DNA of 16,037 bases, from NCBI GenBank assembly GCA_910577955.1, contig CAJTNC010000037.1:1-16037 (forward strand). Reading direction: 5' to 3'. Source of the DNA: an uncultured Lachnospiraceae bacterium. GTDB lineage: Bacteria; Bacillota; Clostridia; Lachnospirales; Lachnospiraceae. The notes below the pieces were generated by a model. The model was given only the letters and a program-made list of their open reading frames with translations. It had not been told where the DNA came from and made no database searches. The number at the start of each line of letters is the position of its first letter. Within the stretch, counting starts at the first letter, position 1. The position numbers and the translations under genes were made by a program. Below are positions 15,756 to 16,037 of this stretch, piece by piece.

Positions 15756-15839
15756 ATGAGAAGAAAAAGGGCGCGGCGCAAGAGGGGATGGGCTTTTATG
15801 ACCGGCACTAAGATTTGAGAAAAAATTTCCAAAAAGTAG

Positions 15840-15868
15840 TTGACAATCTTTATATGGTTTGATATTAT
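15840..15868 (+). promoter_or_regulatory. Consensus sigma-A promoter after the ABC operon
   Basis: A perfect TTGACA (15840-15845), a 17-base spacer and TATTAT (15863-15868, 5 of 6). The start would be near 15875, inside the left arm of the hairpin that follows directly. The promoter points out of the window to the right. Confidence 0.75.
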
Positions 15869-15870
15869 AT

Positions 15871-15910
15871 AAAAGCTTCACATCAGAAGAGACTTTGGTG
15901 TGAAGCTTTT
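15871..15910 (+). terminator. Long hairpin directly after the promoter
   Basis: AAAAGCTTCACA (15871-15882) pairs perfectly with TGTGAAGCTTTT (15899-15910). Five more pairs, two of them wobble, extend the stem inward to a 6-base loop (15888-15893). The right arm ends in TTTT. It may terminate the ABC operon. It also overlaps the predicted start of the promoter at 15840-15868, so it could instead form a 5' hairpin on that RNA or stop it after about 40 bases. Confidence 0.6.
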
Positions 15911-16037
15911 AGAACCTTGACAAATAAACAGTAATGCAGCCCTGAAAATATTCCAAAGCTGTCGGAGTGAACCCGGAAGGAAGAAGAAGCGGAAGGGGGA
16001 CGGAAGACAGCGGAATGATTTCAGAGAAAGAAAAAAG
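15911..16037 (+). other. Purine-rich leader region at the window edge
   Basis: After the hairpin there is a second TTGACA (15917-15922) without a matching -10. A G+A-dominated stretch follows from about 15964 to the end. GCTGTC (15958-15963) and GACAGC (16006-16011) could pair across it. A frame is open from a GTG at 15967, and from an in-frame ATG at 16015, to the window edge, but neither has a convincing ribosome site. I treat this as the leader of the next gene, not as a proven coding region. Confidence 0.35.

Noticed and set aside
15766..15822. A possible terminator directly after the permease stop
   Set aside because: AAAAG and CTTTT can pair, but the stem breaks at the next base and no T run follows.
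14790..15881. A 363-codon open frame on the minus strand across the permease
   Set aside because: It is antisense to the FtsX-type permease, has shadow-frame composition and starts inside the hairpin region without a ribosome site.
1..16037. Mobile element, CRISPR array, prophage or integron
   Set aside because: No transposase, integrase, regularly spaced repeat or terminal inverted repeat is visible anywhere in the window.

Overview
The window looks like chromosomal DNA from a clostridial Firmicute, most likely a Lachnospiraceae-type gut anaerobe. The pointers are the AGGAGG-type ribosome sites, the sigma-A promoters, a pfk-dnaX...ebfC-recR neighbourhood, a DUF5711-like protein next to a CvpA-family protein, and a two-component/ABC-FtsX module. 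This placement comes from gene content and protein style only. The sequence is mostly chromosomal backbone; no insertion sequence, phage gene, CRISPR array or rRNA is visible.

Left part (1-3370), minus strand. A 972-residue membrane signalling protein is encoded at 147-3065. It has two tandem periplasmic solute-binding domains, one membrane helix, a degenerate GGDEF domain and an EAL domain with all expected catalytic residues. It has its own promoter and a strong hairpin terminator. Upstream of it lies a monocistronic tRNA-Ser(CGA) gene with a near-perfect promoter and terminator.

Middle part (3427-7826). A 6-phosphofructokinase and dnaX (clamp-loader tau/gamma subunit) form one plus-strand unit. 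A short, AT-richer gene for a four-helix membrane protein with its own strong promoter sits on the opposite strand between dnaX and ebfC, splitting the usual dnaX-ebfC-recR cluster. ebfC therefore has a candidate promoter of its own and overlaps recR.

Right part (7848-15755). recR is followed with very small gaps or overlaps by galM (aldose 1-epimerase), a one-helix DUF5711-like beta-propeller-type protein, a CvpA-family membrane protein, an OmpR-type response regulator and a sensor kinase. A 143-bp gap then carries two tandem TTACA-N4-TGTAA operators, which match the known BceR-type site. Next come an ABC ATPase and an 800-residue duplicated FtsX-type permease. The likely circuit is that the kinase senses an envelope stress or peptide, the regulator binds the tandem operators, and the ABC transporter is induced. 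The kinase and permease architectures differ from classical BceS/BceB.

The last 280 bases hold a consensus promoter that runs almost at once into a 17-bp hairpin, followed by a purine-rich stretch that is probably the leader of a gene beyond the window.
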